Below, one piece after another: positions 19,307-29,938 of a DNA stretch of 64,000 nucleotides. The translations under genes were made by a program, and so were the position numbers. The stretch's first letter is position 1. Every line of letters begins with the position of its first letter. The stretch spans positions 965,001 to 1,029,000 of the forward strand of contig CM074758.1 in NCBI GenBank assembly GCA_037355855.1, read 5' to 3'. The stretch is from Pseudo-nitzschia pungens (lineage: Eukaryota; Bacillariophyta; Bacillariophyceae; Bacillariales; Bacillariaceae). The notes under the pieces were generated by a model. It searched no databases. It had not been told where the DNA came from and saw only the letters and a list, made by a program, of their open reading frames with translations.

Positions 19307-20830
19307 TCAGGCTTCCCGCTTGACTTTCTTGCTGCTCGCTTTCGCTTTCGGTCGCTCCCGCGGTTCGCCGGCCCCGGCCGCGGCAATCTCGTCCAGGTGG
19401 ACCAGCGGACACACCAGTTTGGTCCCGTCCTTCGGAGGAAACTGCGGCTTGCCCCGTGCCGCGCACCGGTGGCACTCCCGCCCGTGCTGGACCAGCAGGC
19501 AGTGCAGCGTCAGCTTGAGGTGATCCGGAACGATCCCGTTGAGGTACTCGTAGGCGGCGTCGCGGGAGGACGACGGCGCCGCTGTCTTGCGGTTGTTGTG
19601 TTTTTGGTTGTGGTTGCGGTTGTGGTGATTCGAGGAGGACGGCAGCCACTTGTGCTGCTTGGCGATCCGAAAGACGTGCGTGTCGACCGGAAAATCGGGC
19701 CGTCCCAGCGTGAACAGCAGGACGCACGAGACGGTCTTGGGGCCGAGTCCCCTGAAGCGGAGGAGGTCGGTCTGGATGTCTCGATTGGATTTGTGGCGGA
19801 GGTATTCGAGCGAGACGGTCCCGGTTTCCTGCTTGAGGGTTTTGCACAGCGCGACAATGTTGCCGGCCCGGATCTGGGACAGGCCGGCGCAGCGAATGGC
19901 GGTTTCGATGATCCGGAAGTAATCCTTTTTGGTTTCGTCGTCGTCGTTGCCGTCGCCGTCGACATCCTCCGCCACCAGGTTCCAGTCGGGGACCGCCTTT
20001 TTCAGATTGGCAAAGGCGCGGGTGGTGTTGGCGGCGGTCGTGTTTTGCGAAAGCATGGTGGAGACGACGCCGTCCAGAATGCTCGCTTGGTCTCCGCAGG
20101 TCGAGGGCCGCAGCGAGCTCGAAGGAGCTCCATCATCGGTTTCGTTTTCGGTTTCGTTTTTCGTTTCGTTCTCGACCACCAGGTCCTTGTCGACCGCGCA
20201 ATCGCTCGCAACGTTGGTGGTGACGGTGGTCCGCTCCCGGATTTCGCGGCACTTTTCAATGACGTCCGGGTGCAGCTTTCCGAGTTCGTCGACGGCAAAG
20301 GCGCATTCCTCCGGTGTCGGGCGGACCACGGAGGACAACGAGAACGATGAAACCGCCGATCGCTTGCGCTCGGGCTTGCCCACTTTCGAGACGGCTGCTT
20401 TTGCGGCTGTGGCTGTAGCTGCTGCTTGGACCGCCGACAGCACCTGATCCGGAGCTACGCCAATCGAAACACGGCAAGACGACGACGACGACGACGCGGG
20501 GTCGGGGATCGGGAGATCCGGTTCCGATTGGGGTGTGTCGGGAAAAAGCTCGTGCTCGCGCTCGTTCCTCCTGCGAGATCGAGATCGATATCGAGTCCGG
20601 GTGGACGTGGACGCAGAGGAGGAGCCGACGGGTTCGGGAGACACCCGAGACGCCAACTGTGGCGTGTCCCCAAGGGGGCTGAGGGTGCTGGTGGTGGTGA
20701 CGGTGGTGGTGGCTTCCGCATTCCTGCTGGAGCTGCTGCTTCCGAACCGATCGGGACGGATTCGATAGCGGGTCGACCTTCGTCGTTGCGATGAGCTCCC
20801 ATCGGGGATTGCGGGATCCTTGGGTTGCAT
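19307..20830 (-). CDS. HhH-GPD DNA glycosylase / endonuclease III-like, atypical cluster motif
   Basis: A base-excision repair enzyme of the endonuclease III superfamily (507 aa). The first 230 residues are Ser/Arg-rich and disordered, with basic patches that could be nuclear signals. The domain begins near RPTPEECAFAVDELGKLHP and runs through ILDGVVSTMLSQNT, the equivalent of the family LSAQ(T/A) helix. The helix-hairpin-helix FRGLGPKTVSCVLLF carries the catalytic Lys, and FPVDTHVFRIAKQ carries the catalytic Asp. The usual iron-sulfur ligand set C-x6-C-x2-C-x5-C is replaced by HGRECHRC, then C about 17 residues later (VCPL), so the cluster is atypical or absent. An inserted Asn/His run (NHHNRNHNQKHNN) precedes the last helices. 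The start gives MQPKDPAIPDG. Substrate cannot be inferred. Confidence 0.85.
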   Translation of the reverse strand: MQPKDPAIPDGSSSQRRRSTRYRIRPDRFGSSSSSRNAEATTTVTTTSTLSPLGDTPQLASRVSPEPVGSSSASTSTRTRYRSRSRRRNEREHELFPDTPQSEPDLPIPDPASSSSSSCRVSIGVAPDQVLSAVQAAATATAAKAAVSKVGKPERKRSAVSSFSLSSVVRPTPEECAFAVDELGKLHPDVIEKCREIRERTTVTTNVASDCAVDKDLVVENETKNETENETDDGAPSSSLRPSTCGDQASILDGVVSTMLSQNTTAANTTRAFANLKKAVPDWNLVAEDVDGDGNDDDETKKDYFRIIETAIRCAGLSQIRAGNIVALCKTLKQETGTVSLEYLRHKSNRDIQTDLLRFRGLGPKTVSCVLLFTLGRPDFPVDTHVFRIAKQHKWLPSSSNHHNRNHNQKHNNRKTAAPSSSRDAAYEYLNGIVPDHLKLTLHCLLVQHGRECHRCAARGKPQFPPKDGTKLVCPLVHLDEIAAAGAGEPRERPKAKASSKKVKREA

Positions 20831-21582
20831 GGTTGGTATCGAGTTTGTTGGTTGGTTGGTGTTTTGGAAAAGGAGGCAATCTGAATGAATGAATGAATCG
20901 ATCGATCAATCAATCAAAATCAATCCGAGTGTTGACTTTTGGCGACGACAACACGAGGCAGACCAGACGAGAAAGAAGGAAGGAAGGCAGACTGCTTTTT
21001 TTCTGGAGTCAACAGATCACCCAGCGCGAGCTATTGCTCTATCCCGGCAGAATAGTGCACTGTAGTGTTGTTGCCGATCGCTAGTAGTAAGCTTGATTGC
21101 TTGCTTACGAGTACACGTACACGTAGCCGGTGTCGGATCGATGAGTGCTGCTTCTGATTCTGGTACCGTACGGAAGGAGTGCGCCAACACTCCTCGACAT
21201 GGTATGGTATGGTATGGTATCGTGTCATGTGTCACCTGTCATGTCATCGTTTTTTGTTGCTTCATTGTACCGGTACCGGTACAGTAGATGAGATTGGATT
21301 TTGTTGTTGAGGTCCTGACTAAGATGGAATCGTAAGAAGATGATAAAGAAAGAACGAAACCGGGGAATGTTTTGGCGCGAACGACTGGGCGGGGTAAGGC
21401 CTTATTTAGTATGACTGAAAACGGATCTTGACCTACAGTAAGGTTACCGGTACCGGTAATCTTAGCCGTAATCGTACTCGTGCTTGTACTACGTATTAGG
21501 TAAGGTTAACCTTACTGTAATAGGTAAGATCTTCACTCCTACAAGGTCATTCATTGTATGGTACCAGGTACTACGGAATTCC

Positions 21583-21649
21583 TATCAGCTGTCCCCCGGT
21601 TTCCGTAGGAATTAGTACTTGGGGATGTAGAACCGGGGGACAGCTGATA
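21583..21649. repeat. Perfect 19-bp inverted repeat with 29-nt loop
   Basis: TATCAGCTGTCCCCCGGTT at 21583-21601 is exactly complementary to AACCGGGGGACAGCTGATA at 21631-21649. Such a long perfect stem in intergenic DNA is unlikely by chance. It may be a remnant of a small fold-back element or a transcribed hairpin. Confidence 0.85.
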
Positions 21650-21730
21650 AGAATTTTGTAGTAAGGTTAATTATTTTGACCTTACTTCATACGGTAGTGG
21701 TACTCGTATCTTTTACGAAGTACTTCGTAT

Positions 21731-21895
21731 CCTCTATCGCAATCCGATCTGCACCTCTATTGCGTCAACCGATCCGCACCTCTATCGCAATCCGCACCTC
21801 TATTGCAAACCGATCCGCACCTATATCGCGTCAACCGATCTGCACCTATATCGCGATCCGATCCGCACCTATATCGCGTCAACCGATCCGGACGT
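21731..21895. repeat. Minisatellite, units of about 25 bp
   Basis: Repeats of (C)CGATC(C/T)GCACCTATATCGCG and shortened or varied forms (CCTCTATCGCAATCCG, CCTCTATTGCGTCAACC) occur about seven times. Unit lengths vary (about 17-27 bp), and the later copies are the most regular. Confidence 0.7.
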
Positions 21896-23839
21896 GTGGC
21901 ATGTAAGAAAATGTAAGAGTGAGAACAATAGTTTCTGTTTTTTTACGAAGTCCTTACTTGTAGTTGTACTTGTGCTGTAATTATTCTTTTGACGAGGTCG
22001 ATCGCGGACTCCCGCTTTGGAAGAAAAAGATGAAAACAACTCTTCGACAACAAAAGGAACCGGAACCGGAACAACAACAACAACAACAACGACAACGACA
22101 ACGACAAGATGATTCCTTCAAAATGCGCAAACAACAAAGCAAGGAAGAAATTCAAAATGGAATGGAATGCAAGGACAAAATGGAATGGAATGGAATGGAA
22201 GGATTGCATTGCATTACGTACGGTCGTGTGTTCGTTCGTTCAGTCGTTCGTATGGATGTAGGCATGCACGCATGCATCCACGCATCCACGCATGCTGCTG
22301 GATCGATCCGATCGATGATGAGCCCGAGCAAACGATGATGGCGCGGAGTCATGCGCACGGTACGAGGAACAAGCTCTCCTAATCATTCTTTTTCTTGATT
22401 GATGTTGATTGATGATGATTGAGCTCGTTGTCCACCTTCTGCAAGATGCCCGCCAGCGACAATTGGCTGCGAACAACCGTACGTGATTGTCGTGCAAAAA
22501 CCGAACGACGACATGGGGGTTCTTTTTTCGACTCTTCCGGTACCGGTAGTAGTAACTTCGGTATTGTGAAGCATCCGAATGAGGCCTGATACTCATTCGT
22601 GTTCCTAACCTATCGAAAGATTGCAATAGCACGCACGTACGTACTGTTCTCTACCGGTACTAGTGGCGGTGGGTTCAACATTCCGGGGTTCACGCGCTCC
22701 TACTAAGTGCTTCCGTCCAGCAACTGTAACATTTTGTTAGGGTGGGTACCGGTTGCTTGTTCGAAAGCTGTTTCTGATACTTTCCTCTTTCTACAGGCAA
22801 TACATACACGGACCTTGTGAGTCTACGGCAGTGTATGCCTACACATCTTTTGTGAGGTCTCGAAAGTACTTCATCCATAACAGTACGAAACTGTCCTCGT
22901 TATTACGTTGTAGTAGTGGTATTACCAGTTTTGTTTCTCGTAGGACTGGGAACAGTGAGTTTTGCCGTCTCGATAAACCTATTGACAACCGTAATACCAC
23001 CATTGCGTTGAAAGAAAATGAATGAGAACAGTCTGCGTTAAATTGTTCATTTCTGTGCTGTGGTGGATGTTGATTCCCAACAAATTGTTGTCTGTGACAC
23101 TGTCTTTGATATCGGCATGTACCGTAGGGTTCTCATTTCCTGCCAGAGTCGTTAAATCCGATGGTGACCGTGATTACCTTTTCTCCATCCAATCAACTTC
23201 ATCAATTTCATCCCGCCTCAATGGATCGGAGTTCTCGTATTGCGCGCACATTCGCCCGATTCATTCCATATTCAATTGCACGTACCGTACACGTCACGTC
23301 TTGGTCATACATCCATCATCGATCAACGTTTTGTGTTGGTATGTACGGTACCGTAAGATTACGAGTACTGTATCTTCCGAAAAACCTCATTTTTATTCAT
23401 CAGCAAGGCAGAAAGTTACGAAGGGTTTAGTGCTCGTATCGTAACCTTACCCCGTGGTAAAGAATTTCGAATCTCAAAGAACACATTTTAAAGGTGCAGA
23501 TGACGTAAGTTACGTAACGGTATGTACCCGTGCGAACATTACTAATCCTACTATGCTGTCCAACGGTAGTATAAGTTGTACAGAAATGAAACAAAACGAT
23601 GAATTATTTTAATTAAATATGTGACTAAGAGCGACCAAGTTTACGGATACACGTACGACTACGTATCATAAATACAAGTATTTCGGCACGCACCGCACCT
23701 CGCCGCATTTGACTTTTCTCGCAAACCAGCTGTCCTCGTCAACCAATTATCGTCCATACCCCAAGGTAGCACAATTACCCTCAAGTTGCCATCAGAGGCC
23801 TCGTCATTTCATTGGGATTTTCTTGAAATTCGAAACACC

Positions 23840-25123
23840 ATGTTGGCTCCTAAGTTTTTGGTTGCAGCTGTTGTTGCGGAGTTCTTAATCGCCTCATCGG
23901 TGGAGGGATTTGTGGTCCCGCAAGGCGCGTCGGGTTTCGTTTCGGTGGACCGCAATTGCAAGAACGCCGCACAACACAGTGCTCTGTTCTTGTCGTCTGT
24001 GGGCGCGGATGAGTTCCTAACGAAAACACGGGACGAGAAGGACGAATCGTCGACGGAGTTTGCCTCCACCACAAGAACAATGCCCTCGACAACGTTTTCC
24101 CCGGACGAAACCAACGAGGAGTACGCAGAACTAGCGGATGCCGCTACACCAACACCAACACCCACTGAATTCACTCCCTTTCAGCAAGTCGTGAGAGCCC
24201 TCCCCATCCTCACCACGATGGCGTACTTGTACGATCCAAAGCCCCTGGACGAACTCGTCGCCAACATCTACTCCGCAATCTACAACTGGGACGTCGCCCA
24301 GGTTCCCCTGTTCGAGGCAGAGGTGGCCGTCTTTGGATTCTTCACCTGGATCATTCTCTTTTCCTCGATGCACCTGATACTGGGTGAAGAACGCACCAAG
24401 GCGTCGCGGTTCGACGGAGAGCTCCCCCACAAACCCTTCGAGTGGGCCGAGCCCAAAAATTACCACCTGTGGTTCAACCCGACCGCGTCGTACCTGGGAT
24501 CCATCTGGATCTACCTGACCTTTTTCCACGAAAAGCCCCCGCTCCCGGAGCTCCCGCCAACCTTTGGTGTGCTGGCTGTCGAAACGCTGTTCGGGATTTT
24601 CATGTACGATCTCTGCTTCATGCCGATCCACTACCTGATGCACAACCTCAAGGTCGGACAGGTCCGAAGGGTTCACGGGTACCACCACCGCAGCGGCAAC
24701 ACCTTGAACGCCCTGGAGACGGTCCAGCACTCGTACATCGACGGCTTCCTGCAGGTGTTTGTCAACATCATGGTCCAGCAGATCAGCCCCTTCGGTGGCC
24801 CCAAGCACGTCATGTCGCGGCTCTTGCACAACCTGTCCGTGACGTACCTCTTGTCGGAGGCCCACTCGGGGTACCGAGACCTGCCGTGGATGTCCCACAA
24901 CCTCTTCCCCGAGATTCTGGGAGGGGCTCCCCGCCACGAGGCGCACCACCACAACGGCCGGGTCTATTATCAGCAGTACTTCAAGTACATCGATGATTTC
25001 TTTGGGTTCGTCGAAAAGGACGGAGACGAGCGGACCACCATTCGAAACGGGGTCGCGCGACGAAAGCAAGAGCAATCGGAACAGAAAGAAGGAGGATCAT
25101 CCGGCCCCGTCGCCTCGCGATAG
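23840..25123 (+). CDS. Fatty acid hydroxylase / sterol desaturase superfamily membrane enzyme with plastid-type leader
   Basis: A di-iron membrane oxygenase of the superfamily that includes sterol C4/C5 oxidases, fatty acid hydroxylases and carotenoid hydroxylases. The ATG at 23840 (MLAPKFLVAAVV) is preferred over 23786, because it starts a signal peptide running to SVEGFVVP, a diatom plastid-type cleavage motif. The 427-aa protein has a linker rich in Thr/Glu, then hydrophobic segments (VAVFGFFTWIILFSSMHLIL, SYLGSIWIYLTFF, LAVETLFGIFMYDLCF). Three histidine boxes follow: HYLMH (264-268), HGYHH (279-283) and HEAHHH (366-371), the complete ligand set. The C terminus is a charged tail. The substrate is unknown; the plastid leader would fit a lipid or carotenoid role (inference). 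It is a single exon. Confidence 0.85.
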   Translation: MLAPKFLVAAVVAEFLIASSVEGFVVPQGASGFVSVDRNCKNAAQHSALFLSSVGADEFLTKTRDEKDESSTEFASTTRTMPSTTFSPDETNEEYAELADAATPTPTPTEFTPFQQVVRALPILTTMAYLYDPKPLDELVANIYSAIYNWDVAQVPLFEAEVAVFGFFTWIILFSSMHLILGEERTKASRFDGELPHKPFEWAEPKNYHLWFNPTASYLGSIWIYLTFFHEKPPLPELPPTFGVLAVETLFGIFMYDLCFMPIHYLMHNLKVGQVRRVHGYHHRSGNTLNALETVQHSYIDGFLQVFVNIMVQQISPFGGPKHVMSRLLHNLSVTYLLSEAHSGYRDLPWMSHNLFPEILGGAPRHEAHHHNGRVYYQQYFKYIDDFFGFVEKDGDERTTIRNGVARRKQEQSEQKEGGSSGPVASR

Positions 25124-26949
25124 CGATGAGCCAGCACGTGCCAAACCGAAAGCCGCCGAAGGAAGAATGACACGACGAAGTTGACAATCAATGACGATAC
25201 GGAATTCTTTTTGGAGCGCCTCACGAGTTGCAATTTTGTAAATGTATTCTAGTACTACTTTTGGTTTCTTTTCTCGTACAATGTTGTTGAAGAATTAGGA
25301 CGGAATGTCCAATTTTGTCGTTCCTAGATGAGTCAACTACTATAAATAATGTCATTGTACGCCTTTGGGGGGTAATCGCTTAGCAACGATAGCAGACGAT
25401 TGGTGCATGATTCCTTCGCTCTGCTCTCTGGTCCCGTTGGGCATTGGCAACTCCTGAGTGAGATCACGGGATGTAGACAAATCTATCGCACCCAACTTAG
25501 GCACTGGATCCCTTCTTACTGGATGGATAGAGTAAGTTACCGTAGTTGAATTGATAGTGAAGACAACAGAAAAGCAAACACCAAGACAAGACCATGATCC
25601 AATCGGTAAATATTAAAAAATACTAGTATCATACAATTATGGTTTATCATACAGTATCATATTTAAGTATGTAGGTTACGGTAATTAAAAGGTAAACTAC
25701 CCACCATGGTGTTCTAGGTAAGATCAACGAGTACGAGTACCTACACCTACATTGTACGTGTATTTGTACGAGGTACGTACAGAAGGAATTCCAGGGGCCG
25801 CCTCGCTTCGTGGGACTACGAAAACGTGACAGAAACTCCAACCAATGGCAATCGGCAACTAGTTTTCAACGAAAAGATTTTGAGGTAACCTAATCGTAAC
25901 AATGGACTCTCAATTTGGACGATGAACGATGATACCATGCGGTCAATGGATACGACGCAAAAGATGCTTTACGAGGCCTCTATAGTGCTGTACAGTCCGT
26001 GTTCGTGAGCAGCGATGTGAGGATCGGCTCGAAATTGGTTTTTGATTGTGCTGTTTGGAGTTGTCCGGAGCAACGTTTTGTTTTCATGTGAAAGGGTGGA
26101 AACGACACGACACGACACGACACGACACCTAGGAATTCCCATACTGGTGGTACCGTGAAGCTTGACTGCGGCTACTGCTTTTTGGTAACGACAGGATTCG
26201 TTGGGTGCAACGGGAACAGCGAATGATGTGCAAGCCAATGAAATGAAATACACTCCATCCAGTGTTGTCCCGAGAGGTAGGTAGAAGTATTCGTACGGTA
26301 GGCTAGGTGAGATAAGACTACCAGACCTCAAACACGACAAATCAATTATTCGTTTTACTTGAAAGTGCAGTATCAATATTGAATATATCTTTGCCGCCGT
26401 GTCGTATTGAAAACTTGAAACGACTTTTTGTCGTCAAAACCAATTCTACAAAGGCCGAAACTAACTCGACTCCACCGGGATGAAAACCACTCACTCCAAA
26501 TAGTTTCAAAAAATTTCAGACCACGAAGAAACAACAACTCCACCGCGACAAACAACTCCGCAAACGTCCAAACGAAACAACTCGACAACTGCAAAAAAAT
26601 CAGTAAAAGAAGGAAGGATGACAAAAGAAGACAACAACCTGCCATCGAATGTTCATTCATCCGCATGGTTGGATTGGTTACAGTACCATGCGAGCGATTT
26701 GGTTTATGTGCGAAACGAGAAGAGAAGAAAGCAAAGCAATTCCAAACAACACTAGACACAACGCGGTTGCTGTGACGCACGGCAAAACCACAAACGACGA
26801 AAACTTGTATTCATAGTTTCGGTTCCGTGCGTGGTTTTTCACAATCTCGGTCCTTGCGGTAGCGTTTGCGGTCCCTTTCGAACTTCTTCTCACCAACACT
26901 GCCATCGTCGCTTGTTGTTCGCAACAACAACGAAAAGAACCCCTTCGAG
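25124..26949. other. Intergenic
   Basis: About 1.8 kb without a supported gene. It holds CGACACGACACGACACGAC (26106-26130), scattered GTACGAGTAC and TTACGGTAA words, and a 115-codon frame (26428-26775) that is Lys/Asn-rich and without family character. Confidence 0.5.
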
Positions 26950-28149
26950 ATGTTTTCGAATCACTCCTATCACAAAATGAAAAGGGATTCTCCTCGATCC
27001 AAAAACATCGAGAACTCTGTCGACGACGACAACAACAACAACAACGACAAGAAACTTCCATCGAAAAAATCCAAGGTCACCATGAAGGTCAAGGAACTCC
27101 GCAGCTGGTTGTCCGAACTCGGCGAAAGCAACCACAGCAGCCATTACCACCATCTTCCAAGGGACGACGGAGACATGATTGGCAAGAATGACGACGGTGA
27201 CGACGATTTGCTCCGGATTCGCTCCCAACCTTCCACTGCCTCGACCACTCCCAGCACGGACATTATGGTGGACGACGACATGGACGACGAGGAATTTTTT
27301 GCCTCGGTTGCGGACGATGTCCAAAAGGAAGGGAAAGAGGAGGACGACGACGCCAAGACGGAACGCATCACGGGCAAGAATCACCTGCACCTCTTGCAAA
27401 AGCAGGCTCCATTGATGCAGAAAGAGGAGGGATATCCGTCTTCTTCTTCCTCCTCCTCCTCCTCGTGCACCCCGGACCGCGAGAGGATCCACGATCGCAG
27501 CAGGCCTTTTCTCTCCGTTGGTCAAATGGCATTGACCAAGGCCGCGCTGGATGCCATGAGCGGCGGCAACGACCACGAAAAAAGAAAGAGTCTGGGAGAG
27601 CGATTGCAGGAACTCGACGAGCGGCCACGAAACGAACCGGACATTGTTGGAATGTCGTCGCTTCGTCGATACGACAGCACCGACAGCAGCGGCAGTGACA
27701 GCGACGGCAGCTTGGACAGCAACGTCCCTTCGATCGCTCCCAGTGCGATGGTATCCAAAATGGCCAACATCTTTTTGACGAACAACAACAACAGCGACGA
27801 CGCTTGCCATTCGGTGCGAAAGGGGCCTGCCGTCGTGCAACGCCGCCGGTACGTGGATCCCAAGGACCTGGCCTTTTTGCACGCAAGCAACTCGTCCGTC
27901 GGCGGCAACAACAAGACCAAGGACCCGCACCTGGCAAATCTTCCTCCCCCTCCCACCACGGCGGTCGGGAAGGGGATCCGAAAGTTTGGAGGACCCCGCA
28001 AGACACTCATCGAGCGGCGCAAGGAAGAACTGAACCAAAAGTTTGGAGAAACCCGGTCGGCGGTCTTTGTCAAGAGGAAGACCTGGTCCCAAAAGACGGC
28101 CCACGGAACCTACCAACGAAAGACCGTTGTGGACAAGGTCTATAAGTGA
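26950..28149 (+). CDS. Hypothetical low-complexity basic/acidic protein with conserved-looking C terminus
   Basis: About 399 aa from the ATG at 26950 (MFSNHSYHKMKRDSPRS); the frame is open further upstream, but the earlier Met at 26866 is less likely. The sequence alternates disordered blocks: an Asn run, KKLPSKKSKVTMKVKELRSW, two acidic stretches (DDDMDDEEFF, KEEDDDAKTE), a nine-Ser run and SSGSDSDGS. The most ordered pieces are QMALTKAALDAM, VSKMANIF, RRRYVDPKDLAFL and the basic tail RKFGGPRKTLIERRKEELNQKF ... TWSQKTAHGTYQRKTVVDKVYK. No domain is recognised. It is a nuclear or cytoskeletal adaptor at best guess. Coding nature is well supported by the length and by codon-third-position GC unlike flanking DNA. 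Confidence 0.72.
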   Translation: MFSNHSYHKMKRDSPRSKNIENSVDDDNNNNNDKKLPSKKSKVTMKVKELRSWLSELGESNHSSHYHHLPRDDGDMIGKNDDGDDDLLRIRSQPSTASTTPSTDIMVDDDMDDEEFFASVADDVQKEGKEEDDDAKTERITGKNHLHLLQKQAPLMQKEEGYPSSSSSSSSSCTPDRERIHDRSRPFLSVGQMALTKAALDAMSGGNDHEKRKSLGERLQELDERPRNEPDIVGMSSLRRYDSTDSSGSDSDGSLDSNVPSIAPSAMVSKMANIFLTNNNNSDDACHSVRKGPAVVQRRRYVDPKDLAFLHASNSSVGGNNKTKDPHLANLPPPPTTAVGKGIRKFGGPRKTLIERRKEELNQKFGETRSAVFVKRKTWSQKTAHGTYQRKTVVDKVYK

Positions 28150-28798
28150 GGGAGGGATTGTTGTCACGGAAGGAACTGTCAAAAGTTGTGCGCGGCAAGC
28201 GGAAAGACCGAACCCGGAAAGGATTGGCACCGGAACTGATCGTGCATGGTCTAGCTTTGTGGATCTTTGGAGCACTTATCACTCTTGTCATTCATCAAAG
28301 GATTGAAATCAGATTAGAAACTTAAAATTAGTTATGATGTTACAATTAAAATAACAATTACTTCGTACTGTAGTACTTTGAGCACTTTGACTTTGAATCA
28401 CTGGGAATGCTCAGTTTTGCCGAGAAATGCTATGCCGAAGTCTTTTAAAATGTTCATACCACATGACTGAAGGTAAAGTAATCTTACGTACACACTCCGC
28501 TTTCCCAGTAGTGAAGGTAATAAATGGGATTGTTGTTTCTAAGAAAAAATTTGTAAGAAAACATGAGGTTTTCCTTCGTGAAAATTTTCATCGGATAACC
28601 TTATTGCATGTCATGCTGGAGTTTCTGTGAGTCAGTCGTAAAAAAGCATAAACCGAGAACCTGGAAACAAGTCAGAATCATCAGCAATCAGTATCGTCCG
28701 TCGAGAATTCTTCTTGTATCTCCAATCCTGTCGAAGTCAATGCCCTTGTTAATTCCTCCACCAGGTGTTCGCCACAAAATCCATTTGCATACACATAC
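28150..28798. other. Intergenic between tandem plus-strand genes
   Basis: No gene seen. AT-rich 3' UTR-like sequence, then GAAGGTAAAGTAATCTTACG near 28470. Confidence 0.45.
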
Positions 28799-29938
28799 TT
28801 GAAAAGCGACAGAATGACGAGCAGCAAGAAGTTAGTGTCCGACATCAAGACGATTGGTGATTCTCTCACCAAAGAGATATTGAAGGAAGGCATTCCATCT
28901 CCGGCGCAATGCAACGAACTCGTTTCGACTCTCGCTTCCATCGCGACCGACCACAAATTGACAATATCGATCCTGGAGGAGACGATGATCGGAAAGGGTT
29001 TGACCAAAGCCACTAAGGCATTCAAACGCCACAAGCGCACCGCCGATTCCGCGGATGCCGAGGAATGGGAAACCTGCATCGAACAAACGACCAAACTCCT
29101 GGCGAGTCTGAAGGAGCAGGTCGACCGGGAAGAAAAGGAACTCAAGGCATCAAAAAAGCAGAAATCTGTCATTAAGGAACGATCCGAACCCGGACTCCCC
29201 AGGACGGTCACCGTCTACAAGTCGCGGTTGGAAGCCCAAAAGAAAGAAATCTACAAGAATCCTCCCGCCCTGCCTCCGGCTACCATTGCCATCGAAGAAA
29301 AGTGGATTAGTGCGTTGCCGAAACGGAACAAAACCACGGGAGAAATCACGTTTGTTGCCGGAAAGGACAAGAGCATCGCCGCCATGCTGAAGGATTTCAA
29401 GCCGAATCGCAGCCCGGAAGACGTTCTGCGGGCCGGATCGTTTGGGGGAACCTACTATCGCCCCATCGTTTCTGCCGTGACCAACATTCGCTACAAGGCT
29501 TCGGACGTCCTGCGCGATTCGGTGAGACCAGAATGGATCAAGGGACTGAACGCACCCACCATGTTGACTTCGTCCAAGTATAACGTCCTTGTCAACAAGT
29601 TCGGAGTCAAGTGCGGAGGGAGCCTCGGTATGTGGGAATCCTCGGGGTGGATCAGCGATTCGGATCCGTACGGTTGGTTCCAATGGTATTGCCGCTTTTA
29701 TCAGGGAAGGAGATGCGCCGACGACAAACGACAAATCAGCCGTTGGCTGAAGAGCGCGGGTCCAAAGGGAAGATTTCGATCGCAGCTCTGCAATAAGATT
29801 TATGCGGCCGGAGGCATGAGCAGAGTGTCCGACACCAAGATCAGTCCCGTGATCCGACAAACTCTGCTGCACTGGGGGTTGGAGATCACGGAAGATGTTC
29901 TGACGAAGCACGGGAAGAGAGTTGGAAAAATACCGTGA
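28799..29938 (+). CDS. TFIIS N-terminal-like domain protein with a conserved algal/fungal C-terminal domain
   Basis: A 379-aa protein (alternative start MTSSKK at 28814). Residues about 25-110 form an all-helical block (ALSTLASI-like LVSTLASIATDHKLTISILEE, GKGLTKATKAFKRHKR, EEWETCIEQTTKLLASLKEQ). This resembles the TFIIS N-terminal (LW) domain used by transcription elongation factors. A charged linker follows. The C-terminal half (VLRAGSFGGTYYRPI, VRPEWIKGL, YGWFQWYCRFYQGRR, DDKRQISRW, GPKGRFRSQLCNKI, SPVIRQTLLHWGLEIT) is a conserved domain of fungi and algae with no assigned function that I know. It is aromatic-rich and basic. The pairing suggests a chromatin or transcription role, but this is inference. 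There is no targeting peptide and it is a single exon. Confidence 0.75.
   Translation: MKSDRMTSSKKLVSDIKTIGDSLTKEILKEGIPSPAQCNELVSTLASIATDHKLTISILEETMIGKGLTKATKAFKRHKRTADSADAEEWETCIEQTTKLLASLKEQVDREEKELKASKKQKSVIKERSEPGLPRTVTVYKSRLEAQKKEIYKNPPALPPATIAIEEKWISALPKRNKTTGEITFVAGKDKSIAAMLKDFKPNRSPEDVLRAGSFGGTYYRPIVSAVTNIRYKASDVLRDSVRPEWIKGLNAPTMLTSSKYNVLVNKFGVKCGGSLGMWESSGWISDSDPYGWFQWYCRFYQGRRCADDKRQISRWLKSAGPKGRFRSQLCNKIYAAGGMSRVSDTKISPVIRQTLLHWGLEITEDVLTKHGKRVGKIP

Larger units (their letters stand above)
20831..23839. other. Long gene-free region with several repeats
   Basis: About 3 kb without a gene I can support. It contains CAATCAAT/AATGAATG tracts (20885-20930), GGTATGGTATGGTATGG (21195-21215), many GTAAGGTTA-type motifs (21435, 21497, 21660), a strong hairpin (21583-21649), a 25-bp-class minisatellite (21731-21895), and a CAA/CGA-rich stretch (22040-22110) read as polyglutamine in one frame. 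TGGAATGGAATGG lies at 22180-22200. Frames here are low-complexity. Confidence 0.5.

Noticed and set aside
18044..20350. Long antisense frames over the HisI-HisE and glycosylase genes (417 and 398 aa)
   Set aside because: GC-rich shadows; the sense frames contain catalytic motifs.
21964..22338. 124-aa frame with polyglutamine
   Set aside because: Arises from CAA/CGA repeats and TGGAA repeats; no ordered part.
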